Counted from the stretch's first letter, positions 54,361 through 63,988 are shown. The stretch is DNA of 64,000 nt from JBBQER01 sp052148155 (GCA_052148155.1 JBKQIY010000133.1:14734-78733); one strand, 5' to 3'. Translations and numbers: made by a program. Notes: generated by a model not told the origin, from the letters alone.

Positions 54361-54921
54361 GTCTGTGTGGTAGCACCCCGCCCGCCTGTTCGCCCGACCC
54401 GGCCGGTCAACCTGGCCGGTCCGACCGAACGACGCCGCCGATCGGAAGACCGCCAACCGAACGCAGCCGACGGTGCGGGTTGCGACCGAGTGAGGATTGC
54501 GACGCGACCAGCCGCGGGCACGACGATGCCCCGTGACGTGATGACATCCGACGCGGCCACGACGACGTCGAAGTCGACCCGCGGGACGCGACGCGTCGGT
54601 CGCGGTGAGAGGTGACGAACTCGCAACTGGCCGAGACGGTCCGCGACGGTGCTGGTCGATCGGTCGAACGTTTCGTGCGTCGCCCAGATCCCAGTTCGAT
54701 CGGTCCGGACCTCGGCGCAGGGCTGGCGTCGACGGCTGAGGTGGCCATCCCCGACGGTCGCGTTCGGACGCCGTCGGCGCGACGGGACGGCCGGCGCAAT
54801 CTTCACGTCGCTTCGCACCGGTCGCGAATTGCGTGGTTCGCGGGCGGGCGTCAGCCTGTGCGACGAGGTCGCGACCTGGTGATGGCAGGTCGGACACGAC
54901 GCGGGTCGAGCGGAGGCCGAC
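54361..54921. other. Intergenic region, no gene seen
   Basis: About 560 bp between the divergent amine oxidase and nucleotidyltransferase genes. It must contain both promoters. No clear operator found. Confidence 0.4.
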
Positions 54922-55755
54922 GTGGGTGGGCCGACAAGCCCAACTTTGGTGATCCTGGCCGCCGGATCGGGCTCGCGGTTCGGCGGGTTGAAGCAGCTGG
55001 TCGAGGTCGGCGCGGACGGCGCGGCGATCATGGACATCTCGTTGGAGAGGTCCGCGGCCGCCGGTTTTCAGCGTGCGGTGATCGTCGTCGCGCCTGGGAT
55101 GGAGCCGCTCGTCCGTGCGCATCTCGACATCATGGGTCGCGGCGCTCGTGTGGAACTCCCGGTGGAATTGGTGGTGCAGCCGATCCTCGAAGGACGTTCG
55201 CGGCCGTTGGGGACCGCCGATGCTGTGCTCGCCGCACGTACGGCCGTCGATGGGCCGTTCGTCGTCGTGAACGCCGATGACCTGTATCCAGCCGACGCGT
55301 TCGAGATGCTTGTCGCCCATCTGCGCGCCGGTCCCCAACATGAGCATGCGATGGTCGCGTTCCGGGTTCGGGCCACGCTCACCGCAGGCCGTCCGGTCTC
55401 GCGCGCGCTGGTCGACGTCGATCCCGCCGCCGCACTCGTCGCGATTCGCGAAGGTACCGTGCACAGTGCTGCGGATGGTCTGCGTTTCGAGTCTGGCTCG
55501 GCGGTGCAACCGTTGCGCGGAGACGAATACGTCTCGATGAACATGTGGGCGTTGCGCGTCTCGGTCTTCGACTCCCTCGCCGACGCGGTTCGCGAGTTTG
55601 TGGCCGACCACACGGCCGGTGAGATCTTCCTTCCTGACGTGCTCGGGTCCATGGTGAATTCAGGCGCGACGGTGCGGGTGTTCGTCTCGGAGAGCCCCTG
55701 CGTCGGGGTGACCCACCGCGAAGATGTGGCGGTCCTGCGCGCCATGGTGTCATGA
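54922..55755 (+). CDS. Sugar-1-phosphate nucleotidyltransferase
   Basis: A 277-residue NTP_transferase enzyme that should join a nucleotide to a sugar 1-phosphate. N-terminal signature LVILAAGSGSRFGGLKQL, then PLGTADAVLAAR and VVVNADDLYPADAF (metal-binding acid), and a C-terminal FLPDVLGSMV. First gene of a four-gene operon; the next gene overlaps its stop as ATGA. Relatives often accompany N-acetylhexosamine kinases, which supply their substrate. GTG at 54922. Confidence 0.87.
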   Translation: MGGPTSPTLVILAAGSGSRFGGLKQLVEVGADGAAIMDISLERSAAAGFQRAVIVVAPGMEPLVRAHLDIMGRGARVELPVELVVQPILEGRSRPLGTADAVLAARTAVDGPFVVVNADDLYPADAFEMLVAHLRAGPQHEHAMVAFRVRATLTAGRPVSRALVDVDPAAALVAIREGTVHSAADGLRFESGSAVQPLRGDEYVSMNMWALRVSVFDSLADAVREFVADHTAGEIFLPDVLGSMVNSGATVRVFVSESPCVGVTHREDVAVLRAMVS

Positions 55756-56771
55756 CCGAATTCGCGACCGTCGAAGACGTCGCGAACGATTTCGCGCTGT
55801 CCGGTCCCGTGGTTTCGGTCCGGCGCTTCGGTGCCGGTCACATCAACGAGACGTTTCTGGTCGCGACGCCAGGCAGCGACTACATCGTGCAACGGATCAA
55901 CCAAACCGTATTTCCGGCGCCGCAACAGCTCATGGACAACGTGATCGCCGTGTCGACACATCTGGGCGGTCGGCTCGTCCCGCAGCTGGTTGCCGCCCGC
56001 CGGGGCGGATGGCTGGTCTGCGCCGGCGACGACGTCTGGAGGGCATGGGTCCGACTCGCTGGCGCCGCCACGATCGGGCGACCAACCCCGACACGCGCGG
56101 CTTCGGCCGCGCAGCTGCTCGGCCGATTTCATGGCGCACTCGCGGATCTCAACCCGAGTCTGTTACACGAGACCCTGCCTGACTTTCACGATCCGGCGCG
56201 CCGACTCGCGAGGTTGCGCGAGGTCGTCGATGCAGATCCGTTCGGTCGCGCCGACGAGGTCGGGGCCGAAATCTCGGCGGCGTTCGCGGCGGCGCGACTG
56301 GTCCGGACGGCCGAAGAGCTCATCACTTCGGTGCCGTGCCGCGTCGCACACAACGACGCGAAGCTCGACAACGTCGTGTTCCGAGACGGCGAGGCCGTCT
56401 GCCTCGTCGATCTCGACACGGTGATGCCGAGCGCATGGTTCTGGGACGTCGGCGACCTGGTCCGCACCGCGTGCACCCGCGCCGCCGAGGACGACGCGCG
56501 ACCCGGTCGTGCGGTGGTGGACCCGACGCTGTACCACGCGGTCCTCGACGGCTACCGGGACGGGTTGTCGACCGGAGTGTCGCCGACCGTCGGCGAGGTC
56601 GAAGCGCTCGAAGTGGCCGGCGCGATTGCCACCTACGAGCAGGCGTTGCGGTTCTTGACCGACTGGATCGCCGGCGATGTCTACTACCGCACGTCGCGTC
56701 CCGGCCAGAACCGGGACCGAGCGCGCGCCCAGCTTGGGCTGCTCGCGTCGATGCCAGGTACGGTCGGATAG
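55752..56771 (+). CDS. N-acetylhexosamine 1-kinase-like phosphotransferase
   Basis: A 339-residue APH-fold kinase. P-loop-like FGAGHINETFLV, Brenner loop CRVAHNDAKLDNVVF (catalytic Asp in HNDAK), and metal-binding VDLDTVMPSAWFWDVGDLVRT. This subfamily includes NahK, which phosphorylates GlcNAc or GalNAc at C1. It overlaps both neighbours, and the product would feed the nucleotidyltransferase encoded upstream. Confidence 0.85.
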   Translation: MTEFATVEDVANDFALSGPVVSVRRFGAGHINETFLVATPGSDYIVQRINQTVFPAPQQLMDNVIAVSTHLGGRLVPQLVAARRGGWLVCAGDDVWRAWVRLAGAATIGRPTPTRAASAAQLLGRFHGALADLNPSLLHETLPDFHDPARRLARLREVVDADPFGRADEVGAEISAAFAAARLVRTAEELITSVPCRVAHNDAKLDNVVFRDGEAVCLVDLDTVMPSAWFWDVGDLVRTACTRAAEDDARPGRAVVDPTLYHAVLDGYRDGLSTGVSPTVGEVEALEVAGAIATYEQALRFLTDWIAGDVYYRTSRPGQNRDRARAQLGLLASMPGTVG

Positions 56772-57595
56772 TGAACGGTCTTCAGGTCCTCGACCGCGCC
56801 GCGCTGCCCGCGGTCGCTACGTTGTGCCGACGCGGCATTCCCGAACCGCCGACCTTCGACGAACTCGACGACGCCCTCTTCGCCGCCGACCAGCCGGCGG
56901 TCCTTCGCGGCGATCCGCAGATCGGCGTCGTCGCGACCGTGACCGGCGACGCCGGCGCCTACGTACGGCTACTCGTCGTCGACCCCGACGCACGGGGCCA
57001 CGGCCACGGCCACACGTTGATGCACGCCGCCGAATCCGACGCCCGCGCCGCGGGCCAACGATCGGTCACGATCGGCGCGGACGCGCCGTTCTTTTTGTGG
57101 CCGGGCGTCCCGAGCGGCGCGACTGCGCTGCTGTGCCTGCTCGAACGTCATCGTTATACGCGTGTCGAAGCCAACTTCGACATGACGGTCGACCTCGCGA
57201 CGATCCCTGACGATCCAGGTGGCCATTCGTTGGCGACGCCAGACGACCATGATGAGCTCGAGTCGTGGATGGCGACCCATTGGCCCAACTGGAAAGCCGA
57301 GGTGCTGCGCGCGTTGCACAAAGGGAACCTGGTGATCGCGCGGGACGACGTCGGGATCAGCGCGTTCTGCGGATTCGAGGTGAACCGTGCCGGATTCCTC
57401 GGACCGGTCGCGGCGCGACCCGACCTGATCGGGCGACACGCAGGTCGGCCCGTCCTCCTCGGCGCGCTGCACGAGCTACGCGGTCGCGGTCGCGACCACA
57501 TCGAGGTCACGTGGGTGGGCCCGGTCGTTCCGTACGCCCGTGTCGGTGGCCATGTCTCCAGCGTGTACTTCGTCTACCGCCGAGAACTGCGATGA
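56771..57595 (+). CDS. Double GNAT-domain acetyltransferase
   Basis: A 274-residue protein with two GNAT-like halves. The first has YVRLLVVDPDARGHGHGHTLM (acetyl-CoA loop RGHGHG) and the second VAARPDLIGRHAGRPVLLGA with a weaker match. GTG at 56771 overlaps the kinase stop by one base, and its stop overlaps the glycosidase start by 4 bp. It might N-acetylate a hexosamine so that the kinase can act (inference), or modify another substrate. Confidence 0.83.
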   Translation: MNGLQVLDRAALPAVATLCRRGIPEPPTFDELDDALFAADQPAVLRGDPQIGVVATVTGDAGAYVRLLVVDPDARGHGHGHTLMHAAESDARAAGQRSVTIGADAPFFLWPGVPSGATALLCLLERHRYTRVEANFDMTVDLATIPDDPGGHSLATPDDHDELESWMATHWPNWKAEVLRALHKGNLVIARDDVGISAFCGFEVNRAGFLGPVAARPDLIGRHAGRPVLLGALHELRGRGRDHIEVTWVGPVVPYARVGGHVSSVYFVYRRELR

Positions 57596-59319
57596 ACTTG
57601 CTGCCCCGCCCTCGCTTCGTGGAGGTCGGCGACCGGCGAGCCCCGAACCGAGTCCTGTCGGAACGCATCGACACGTCACTCCCGCCCGAAGGCTACGAGC
57701 TACGGATCCGAGACGAAGGTGTTGACCTCATCGCGGGCGACGACGCCGGCCGTTTCTACGCACACGCCACTTTGGCGCAAGTCGCCCGCCTGTACGACGG
57801 ATCGATACCGATCGGCACGATCCGAGACCATCCCGATCTCCCGGTCCGGGCGGTGATGCTCGACGTGTCGCGCGACAAGGTCCCGACAATGCAGACCCTG
57901 CACGATCTCATCGACCGGCTCGCGTCCTGGAAGGTCAATCAGGTCCAGCTTTACACCGAACACACCTTCGCGTACCGCAATCACACCGACGTCCATGCCG
58001 CGGCGAGTCCTTTGACCGCCGACGAGATCCTCGACCTCGACGCGTTCTGTCGCGAACGGTATATCGAGCTCGTTCCGAACCAGAACTGCCTCGGGCACAT
58101 GAACCGCTGGTTGGCCCACGACCGGTACCGAGCGCTCGCCATCGCTCCCGACGGTTTCGTCGACCCGTACGGCCTCGGCCACGCCGCGATGACGCTCGAT
58201 CCGGCGCAGCCAGGTTCGCTCACACTCATTCGGGAGCTTCTCGCCGAGCTGCTCCCGCTGTTCTCCAGTCGGCGTGTCCACATCGGCCTCGACGAGACAT
58301 GGGAGCTGCCCCGTGAGCGCCTCGGTGAGTACTTCGACTGGATCGCGACGCTGCGAGCCCTGCCCGAACTCGCCGACCGCGAGGTCATCATCTGGGGCGA
58401 CATGTTTTCAGGCGATGCCGAGCTCGTCGGACACGTTCCCGAAGGGGTGACGGTCTGCGAATGGGGTTACGACGCCGAATATCCCTTCGACGAACGGGTT
58501 GCGTTCCTCGCCGCGGCGCGCATCCCGTTTTGGGTTGCGCCCGGCACTTCGAGCTGGCTCAGCATCGGGGGACGTGTCACCAACGCGATCGACAACTGCC
58601 GTCACGCGGTCGAGGCCGCACTCGCGCACGGTGCGGCCGGGTTCCTCAACACCGACTGGGGCGACCGTGGACATCTGCAGCAGCTCCCGATCAGTGAACC
58701 GGGCCTCGCGTACGGCGCGGCGGTGTCGTGGTGTTTCGACACCAACGCGGACATCGATCTCGCGGCTGCGCTCAGCGTCCACGCGTTCGACGACCCGACC
58801 GGCGACCTCGCGTCGGCGCTCCTCGCGATCGGAGACGCGCACCGCGAGCTCACCCCGCAGGTCCCGAACCATTCGATCCTGGTGTTGCATCTGTACTTCC
58901 CGCAGGTCAGGGTCGGTCACGGGTTGACGAAGGGCATCACTGCCGGAGAGCTCGACGCGGTCGAACGTCGCCTCACCGCGGCCCGCGTCGCAGTCGACCG
59001 GGCCCGTCCCCGACGGCCCGACGCCGTGCAGCTCGCCGACGAGCTGCACTGGACCATCGACGTGTTGGCGCTCCTCACCGACGACGCACGAGCACGCATC
59101 GCCGGAGACGGCTCGCTCGGGTCGGTCTCCGAACCTCAGCGCCGCGAGTTCGCCGATCGCGTCGACTCGATCATCGATCGTCACCGCGCCTTATGGCTCG
59201 CGCGTAACCGCCCCGGAGGGCTTGCCGACAGCGTCGCGTGGCTCGACAATCTCCGTGCCGCATACCTCACTGGCCAGCCCGACCCAACCTGGGGCGGCTG
59301 GCCGACGCGTTTCACCTGA
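57592..59319 (+). CDS. GH20-type beta-N-acetylhexosaminidase
   Basis: A 575-residue glycosidase that releases terminal N-acetylhexosamine. The TIM barrel includes LPVRAVMLDVSRDKVPTMQT, VNQVQLYTEHTFAY, VPNQNCLGHMNRWL, the catalytic pair Asp234-Glu235 in HIGLDETWEL (substrate-assisted mechanism), and VIIWGDMF. A small N-terminal GH20b-like domain precedes it. There is no signal peptide, so it should work on imported oligosaccharides or turned-over cell-wall sugars inside the cell. Last gene of the operon. Confidence 0.87.
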   Translation: MNLLPRPRFVEVGDRRAPNRVLSERIDTSLPPEGYELRIRDEGVDLIAGDDAGRFYAHATLAQVARLYDGSIPIGTIRDHPDLPVRAVMLDVSRDKVPTMQTLHDLIDRLASWKVNQVQLYTEHTFAYRNHTDVHAAASPLTADEILDLDAFCRERYIELVPNQNCLGHMNRWLAHDRYRALAIAPDGFVDPYGLGHAAMTLDPAQPGSLTLIRELLAELLPLFSSRRVHIGLDETWELPRERLGEYFDWIATLRALPELADREVIIWGDMFSGDAELVGHVPEGVTVCEWGYDAEYPFDERVAFLAAARIPFWVAPGTSSWLSIGGRVTNAIDNCRHAVEAALAHGAAGFLNTDWGDRGHLQQLPISEPGLAYGAAVSWCFDTNADIDLAAALSVHAFDDPTGDLASALLAIGDAHRELTPQVPNHSILVLHLYFPQVRVGHGLTKGITAGELDAVERRLTAARVAVDRARPRRPDAVQLADELHWTIDVLALLTDDARARIAGDGSLGSVSEPQRREFADRVDSIIDRHRALWLARNRPGGLADSVAWLDNLRAAYLTGQPDPTWGGWPTRFT

Positions 59320-59379
59320 CTGGGCGACCTGCACGACGCGACCGGCACCGGACGTCGTGTCGCGATCCTGGCGTGCGTC

Positions 59380-60342
59380 TCAGTCGACGTCGGCCGAACC
59401 GCGACGCGGTTCGGACTCGAGTGCATCGGTGATGGTTCCCGTGAGTTGCACGTTGAGGACGGCGCCGAGCAGCACCGCGTACACGGCGAGGTACGTGCCG
59501 ATCATCACGATCACCGCGTCCGCCAACGCGCCGTACACGGCGGCGTATCGGCTCGAGAACCGCAGGTAGGTGCTGAACCCGACGACAACCACCGCCAGGC
59601 CGCACGCAGCTGCGATCGAGCCGGGGAGTATCGGCCGCAGTCCCATCTGACGTCCGACCGAAAATCGGTACAGTCCGGCGATCGCGCTCGCGACGAACAC
59701 CAATAGGGCCGGGATCCCGATGGCCGCAGCGGCGGCGGCGGGCACGTGTGCGAGCGCACCGGATATCGCGGCGCCGACAAACGCGAGTGCGCCGAGCGCG
59801 ATGACCGTCACGAACGCTCCGACGAGTGCTCGTCCGCGCGCGTCGACATACCGTTCGGGGCGCAGGCCGTACGCGGTCCGGATGGCGCGCTCAAGGTTGT
59901 AGACGCCGCCCGACGCGCTCCAGATCGCCAAGATGAGCGAGACGGCCAAACCGGCCGACAGGCCGACATGATCGGCTGCCGCGACCCGATGCAACTGGAC
60001 GCTCAAGGTCGATCCGAACGACGACGGCCCTGCCTGGGCGAGGCCACCGAGATCGTTGGCGACGTGGCGGGGATCCACGACGAGACCGAAGATGTTCACC
60101 GCGGCGATCGCGGTCGGGAACGCCGCGATGATCAACCAGAAGGCGGCTCCCGACGCGGCCAGACCGACCTGTTCCGACCCCTGCTCACGAATCACCGAAC
60201 GGACCAGATTGACCAGGGCCGCGCCGCGGCGATGACGGGACGCGAAGTCCGACATGCGCCGATCGGCGGACTGTTCGGCGTCGGCGATCTTAACGTCGAC
60301 TGCGGTCAGGTCCTGTTCGGTCCGACGCGGTCCTGACGTCAT
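59380..60342 (-). CDS. YihY/BrkB-family membrane protein
   Basis: A 320-residue integral membrane protein with six helices (AAFWLIIAAFPTAIAAVNIFG, GLSAGLAVSLILAIWSASGG, GAFVTVIALGALAFVGAAIS, AIGIPALLVFVASAIAGL, SIAAACGLAVVVVGFST, AVIVMIGTYLAVYAVLL). The ASGGVYNLERAIRTAYG loop and the C-terminal GTYLAVYAVLLGAVLN are family-typical. Once thought to be RNase BN, these proteins are of unsettled function. ATG at 60342 has GAGGTC upstream. Confidence 0.87.
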   Translation of the reverse strand: MTSGPRRTEQDLTAVDVKIADAEQSADRRMSDFASRHRRGAALVNLVRSVIREQGSEQVGLAASGAAFWLIIAAFPTAIAAVNIFGLVVDPRHVANDLGGLAQAGPSSFGSTLSVQLHRVAAADHVGLSAGLAVSLILAIWSASGGVYNLERAIRTAYGLRPERYVDARGRALVGAFVTVIALGALAFVGAAISGALAHVPAAAAAAIGIPALLVFVASAIAGLYRFSVGRQMGLRPILPGSIAAACGLAVVVVGFSTYLRFSSRYAAVYGALADAVIVMIGTYLAVYAVLLGAVLNVQLTGTITDALESEPRRGSADVD

Positions 60343-60825
60343 AAGACCTCGGATGTGCGGTCCGCGGCCGCGACATCGACGTCGCCGCCGATCACGAGAC
60401 GGTGAAGGGACGACGAGGCAGCGATCTTCGTCCGGGTCTGCAACGTTGCCGTCCCTCAGCATCGTGGGTGCGGTGTTCGATCACGTCGCCGGTTCGGACG
60501 GCGATCGGCCAGAAAGGTCGTACGCAGCAGATGCCGCCACCTCCTGCGCCGCACCGACCGGTTCGCGCCCTGGGGCCAGCGCGGCCGGCATCGCAACGTC
60601 ATGGGTGGACGACGCGAGCGTACTTTGGACCGGCCGGGCGGCCATTCGCACGATCGGAGAGCGCGCAAACTGACCTCCGTGCACGCATCACCGGCCCGAC
60701 CTGCACCTGCGAGCTTCGTCGGAGCCAACATGTCGCTCGGGTCGGCCGAAACCCGACGGTCTGACCTGCCCGGCCGCGGTGCGCGAACCGAGACCGGATG
60801 ACCGGTCGTGTTGAACGCGGCCCGG
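60343..60825. other. Intergenic region, no gene seen
   Basis: About 480 bp between two minus-strand genes. Short Arg-rich frames only. Confidence 0.4.
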
Positions 60826-61983
60826 TCAGTCTTCGTCGATGAGGCGTTCGATCCGCGCCCGCTCGGCGATCACGCCTTCGAACCAGGCGTTCGCGGCGAG
60901 CCACGCGACGCCAGCATCGAATCCGCCTTCGGTGGCGATCTCGGCGCATCGCTCGATGAGATAGCCGACCATCGGATTCTCAGTCGCCGGCCACGGCGGC
61001 TCCGAAGGAGACCGCAACCGAAGCGCGTCGAGCGGTCCCTGCTGTTCGACATACAGCCTGAGTCGATCCTTCCAGCGCACGAGCGCGACCGTGTCAGCGG
61101 CATCGCCGACCAGCAGGTCGATGATGTCGTCGTCAGAGTCGCGACTCTCGAACTCGTCAAATTTGTCCTCCTGGCCGCCGGGTTCGGCGTTGCCGGGCGC
61201 GATCGACGAACCGCACCGGACAAGGTCGTAGTCGGAGTCGTCGATCGCGTTGCGCGGCGGCCAGACGACGTTGCGATGGTGGGTGGGGGACAGAGAAATG
61301 AGAGATTCGTCTGTGTCGTCGGCGAGTTCGGGCGCGCTGTCCCGCCACGGATCGGTGAAGACCTGGATGAGGACCTTGCCGATGACGAACGTCGATTGCG
61401 ACACGTAGTGCTTCGTGGCGTCGACCGTGGTGCTGAACAGGTCGCGCTCATGCGTGAGGACCTGCAAGTCTCCGTCGTACTTGCCGACGAGCACTTGCGT
61501 CCCAGCATGCACGCCGATCCGTTGCAGATGTTCGCACGCGAAGCGAGGCGTCCGATTGGGAGCTTCGTACGCAAACTCCATGACGACCGCGGTCTTCGCC
61601 GCCCATCGGGCGAGCAGCCGCTGACGTCCGGGCGGAAGCGACGTCGCGTCCCCGACGATCATCGACGTTAAGAACGGGCTGACCTCGTCGTCGAGGCGTT
61701 GCATCCAGCCATGGCGGCACGTGTCGCACAGGCAATCGACGGTCTGGTCGATTTCTTGTCGCAGACGCTCCCACACCGTGTCGTCGGCGCCGCGTTCCTT
61801 GGTCCACACGCCCAAGCGGTCGGTGAAGAGGTGACACAGCCACTCGGGCCAGAGGTACTCCACTGACCGAGTCGGACGGTCGCAAAAAATGCATTTCCGG
61901 ACATCGCACGCCGCGCCGATCCGCGACTCGGACGGGGCCGGGGGCGCCGATTCGGACGGGCTTGCGCCGCGAAACCTATTCAC
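60826..61983 (-). CDS. HNH-nuclease-like protein with altered metal motif
   Basis: A 385-residue protein. The N-terminus has the layout of a zinc-finger HNH endonuclease family: CIFCDRP (Cys31, Cys34), VEYLWPEWLC where an EHVWP motif would be expected, and CLCDTCRHGWMQRLDDEV (Cys86, Cys89) in place of CNxGWM. The histidine of EHVW is Tyr43, so nuclease activity is doubtful. The C-terminal 270 residues show no known domain. GTG at 61983 sits inside the stop region of the previous gene, overlapped by 8 bp; a strong GGGAG site lies just upstream. Confidence 0.62.
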   Translation of the reverse strand: MNRFRGASPSESAPPAPSESRIGAACDVRKCIFCDRPTRSVEYLWPEWLCHLFTDRLGVWTKERGADDTVWERLRQEIDQTVDCLCDTCRHGWMQRLDDEVSPFLTSMIVGDATSLPPGRQRLLARWAAKTAVVMEFAYEAPNRTPRFACEHLQRIGVHAGTQVLVGKYDGDLQVLTHERDLFSTTVDATKHYVSQSTFVIGKVLIQVFTDPWRDSAPELADDTDESLISLSPTHHRNVVWPPRNAIDDSDYDLVRCGSSIAPGNAEPGGQEDKFDEFESRDSDDDIIDLLVGDAADTVALVRWKDRLRLYVEQQGPLDALRLRSPSEPPWPATENPMVGYLIERCAEIATEGGFDAGVAWLAANAWFEGVIAERARIERLIDED

Positions 61984-62377
61984 CTCCCGCGTTCTCCGCC
62001 CTGTGCAGGGTGATCAGCCGCTCCCACGCCCCGGACCCAGAGTCCAGGACTTCGACCATCGGGGCGGGCCGGTCAACGTTCGGTGCGGCCGGAGCGACGG
62101 ACGGCGCTTCGACCAAAGGTTCGACCAAAGGTTCGACCAAAGGTTCGACGAAAGGTTCGACGAAAGGTTCGACCATAGGGTCGTCGACGGGCGCCGCTTG
62201 CGCCGGTATGGCGCGGCCCGGTCTGGCGTTCCAGGACCCGACGATCCGCGGCTCACCGCGTGTTTCGAGGCCGCCGCGCCGCAGATCATCTCTCCACGCC
62301 AACGCGACCAGCCACACGACGACGACCCAAACCGCGGCGCTGAGCACCACGACGAATCCGATCAGCGTTGAGGCCAT
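61976..62377 (-). CDS. Small membrane protein with VEPL repeat
   Basis: A 133-residue protein: an N-terminal membrane helix (IGFVVVLSAAVWVVVVWLVALA), a short basic segment, then VEPFVEPFVEPLVEPLVE from a 12-bp tandem repeat, and a Pro/Ala-rich tail ending RLITLHRAENAGGE. The helix suggests a bitopic protein with a cytosolic tail. Its stop lies inside the next gene, so the two are coupled. No family recognised. Confidence 0.65.
   Translation of the reverse strand: MASTLIGFVVVLSAAVWVVVVWLVALAWRDDLRRGGLETRGEPRIVGSWNARPGRAIPAQAAPVDDPMVEPFVEPFVEPLVEPLVEPLVEAPSVAPAAPNVDRPAPMVEVLDSGSGAWERLITLHRAENAGGE
62108..62179. repeat. Six-unit 12-bp tandem repeat
   Basis: Unit TTCGACCAAAGG, with units 4-5 changed at one base and unit 6 at one other. 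Each encodes VEPF or VEPL on the minus strand. The exact copies suggest recent slippage, so length may vary between strains. Confidence 0.9.
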
Positions 62378-62588
62378 ACTCGATCGTCGCGTCCCTGCAC
62401 GCCCATCGGCCAGACGTAGGGTCCCTTTTGACCGATATTTGACCAACGGGCGGGCGTGACCCTCGCGTTCATCCGGTCCACAGCCGGAGCGGGGAGCGCT
62501 GCAACGTCGTGCGTGCACCCGAGACTGAAGGCGCTTCGCGACCTGTCGTCGGTTTTCGTAGCGTTTGTCCGCGACGCGTGGAAGACTG

Positions 62589-63827
62589 ATGTCGGGAGCG
62601 GCGGTCCGGGGGGTCAGGAGTATCGGCGTGCTGGCTCGTGTCGGGATCTGCGTCGTCGCGGCGTCGGCGACGGCGTTGGTACCGACCGGCGCGTACGGAG
62701 ATGGTGTCGCCGCGGCGGCGGTCAGGCGTGTCGTTCCGCCAACGATGACCGCCCGTGCCGTCAGCCGGTCGTCGCCGTCACGGCCTGCGCCCGACGCGAC
62801 CGCGAACGTCCAAGCGGTCCCGGTCCGGTCGAGCTACGAGACCGCGACCCGCGTCATCTATCGCGACATCGGCCTGAGCGTCGCGTTACCCGACGGACAT
62901 GACCTGTGGCTGTTCGGCGACACGAACGTGTGGCAACACCAAAGCGGCCACTGGACGTCGAAACACTTCATCGACGGCAGCAGCGCCCTCGAAGCGCGCT
63001 ACACGCGCGGTGAGGTCCCCCACGGAGGCGAATACCCTTCCGGAACTCCCGCCCAGTTCATTCCGAGCCCCCGCGACGTGTACATGCCTGACGGCAGTGG
63101 ACGGCTGTGCGTCCGAGGGATCGGGGACGCCGCGTTCGCGGCTCGTTGGCCAACCGGTGCGGCCGTGATGCCCACCGACACGGCCGACGTGCTCATCACC
63201 TACTCGGTGGTCTGTGTCACCTCTCCGCCCGGCGGCCCGCAACAACAGGCCGAAGGCTGGGGGTACACCCTGTACAACTGGCGCACCCGACACTTCGATC
63301 ACGGACCTGTCGACGTGTTCAAGCCGCCCACCAACGGTGCGCTGTTCCCAACGTCGGACACCTTCGGTTCACCGGTGTTCGCCAACGGGGACGTGACGCT
63401 CTTCTCGTCAACGTGCACGTCGCAATATCTTGGCTGTGGCAGCGGACAGGTGTCCTCGGTTTCCGTGCCGGCCACGACCGCCGCGTTGGACAATCCGTCG
63501 TCGTACCAGCTGAACCAAATCTCGACCGACGGTTCGGCGTCGTGGGCACCGCTGTCCATCTCCGTCGGACGTTACGCCAGCGGACTTCGCCTCATCGAGT
63601 GGACCACGATCGGCGGGACCTACGACATCTTCTCAGCGGCGAGCGTCGCGACGCCGTGGCATCTCGACACCTCGGGTACGCTGCCGGGCTGCGAAACACA
63701 CACCGGCTTCTGTTTCGCGCTGGAAGGCCATCCCGAACTGAGCACATCGTCTGAGATCTTCGTTTCCTATGTCGATCCAAGCTCCGGCCCGCTCGGCCAC
63801 GTGGTGGTCAGCGCGGTACCCGACTAG
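62589..63827 (+). CDS. Secreted protein with FGDT (DUF4185-like) beta-propeller motif
   Basis: A 412-residue exported protein with signal peptide (VGICVVAASATALVPTGAYG). After a Pro/Ser-rich spacer the domain begins RVIYRDIGLSVALPDGHDLWLFGDTNVW; the LWLFGDT block recurs in DUF4185-like propellers. Later pieces are TSDTFGSPVFANGDVTLFSS and EIFVSYVDPSSGPLGHVVVS. Several cysteine pairs suggest disulfides. GGAAG precedes ATG 62589. Function unknown; carbohydrate binding or hydrolysis is a guess. Confidence 0.78.
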   Translation: MSGAAVRGVRSIGVLARVGICVVAASATALVPTGAYGDGVAAAAVRRVVPPTMTARAVSRSSPSRPAPDATANVQAVPVRSSYETATRVIYRDIGLSVALPDGHDLWLFGDTNVWQHQSGHWTSKHFIDGSSALEARYTRGEVPHGGEYPSGTPAQFIPSPRDVYMPDGSGRLCVRGIGDAAFAARWPTGAAVMPTDTADVLITYSVVCVTSPPGGPQQQAEGWGYTLYNWRTRHFDHGPVDVFKPPTNGALFPTSDTFGSPVFANGDVTLFSSTCTSQYLGCGSGQVSSVSVPATTAALDNPSSYQLNQISTDGSASWAPLSISVGRYASGLRLIEWTTIGGTYDIFSAASVATPWHLDTSGTLPGCETHTGFCFALEGHPELSTSSEIFVSYVDPSSGPLGHVVVSAVPD

Positions 63828-63865
63828 CGCAGGCGATGGCATCCACCGCGTGGACGATGTGACCG

Positions 63866-63988
63866 ATGCGTGACACTCACCGCTGGCGGCGCGTCGGCCG
63901 GGTCGTGTTCTTCGTGGCGATGACGTTGCTCACCGTCGCGGTCGTGTTGTTCTTCATCTACGGAGCGGTCGCGCTCGCCGGCGTCTGA
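63866..63988 (+). CDS. Small single-pass membrane protein
   Basis: A 40-residue protein: basic MRDTHRWRRVGR then a hydrophobic helix (VVFFVAMTLLTVAVVLFFIYG). It starts 38 bp after the preceding gene and may be cotranscribed. The ribosome site is weak, so this is tentative. Confidence 0.45.
   Translation: MRDTHRWRRVGRVVFFVAMTLLTVAVVLFFIYGAVALAGV

Noticed and set aside
54361..55611. Upstream extension of the amine oxidase frame
   Set aside because: The family N-terminus begins at 54360, and the extension is antisense to the nucleotidyltransferase.
62108..62179. Possible CRISPR-like array
   Set aside because: Units are contiguous 12-bp copies with no spacers and encode a peptide repeat.
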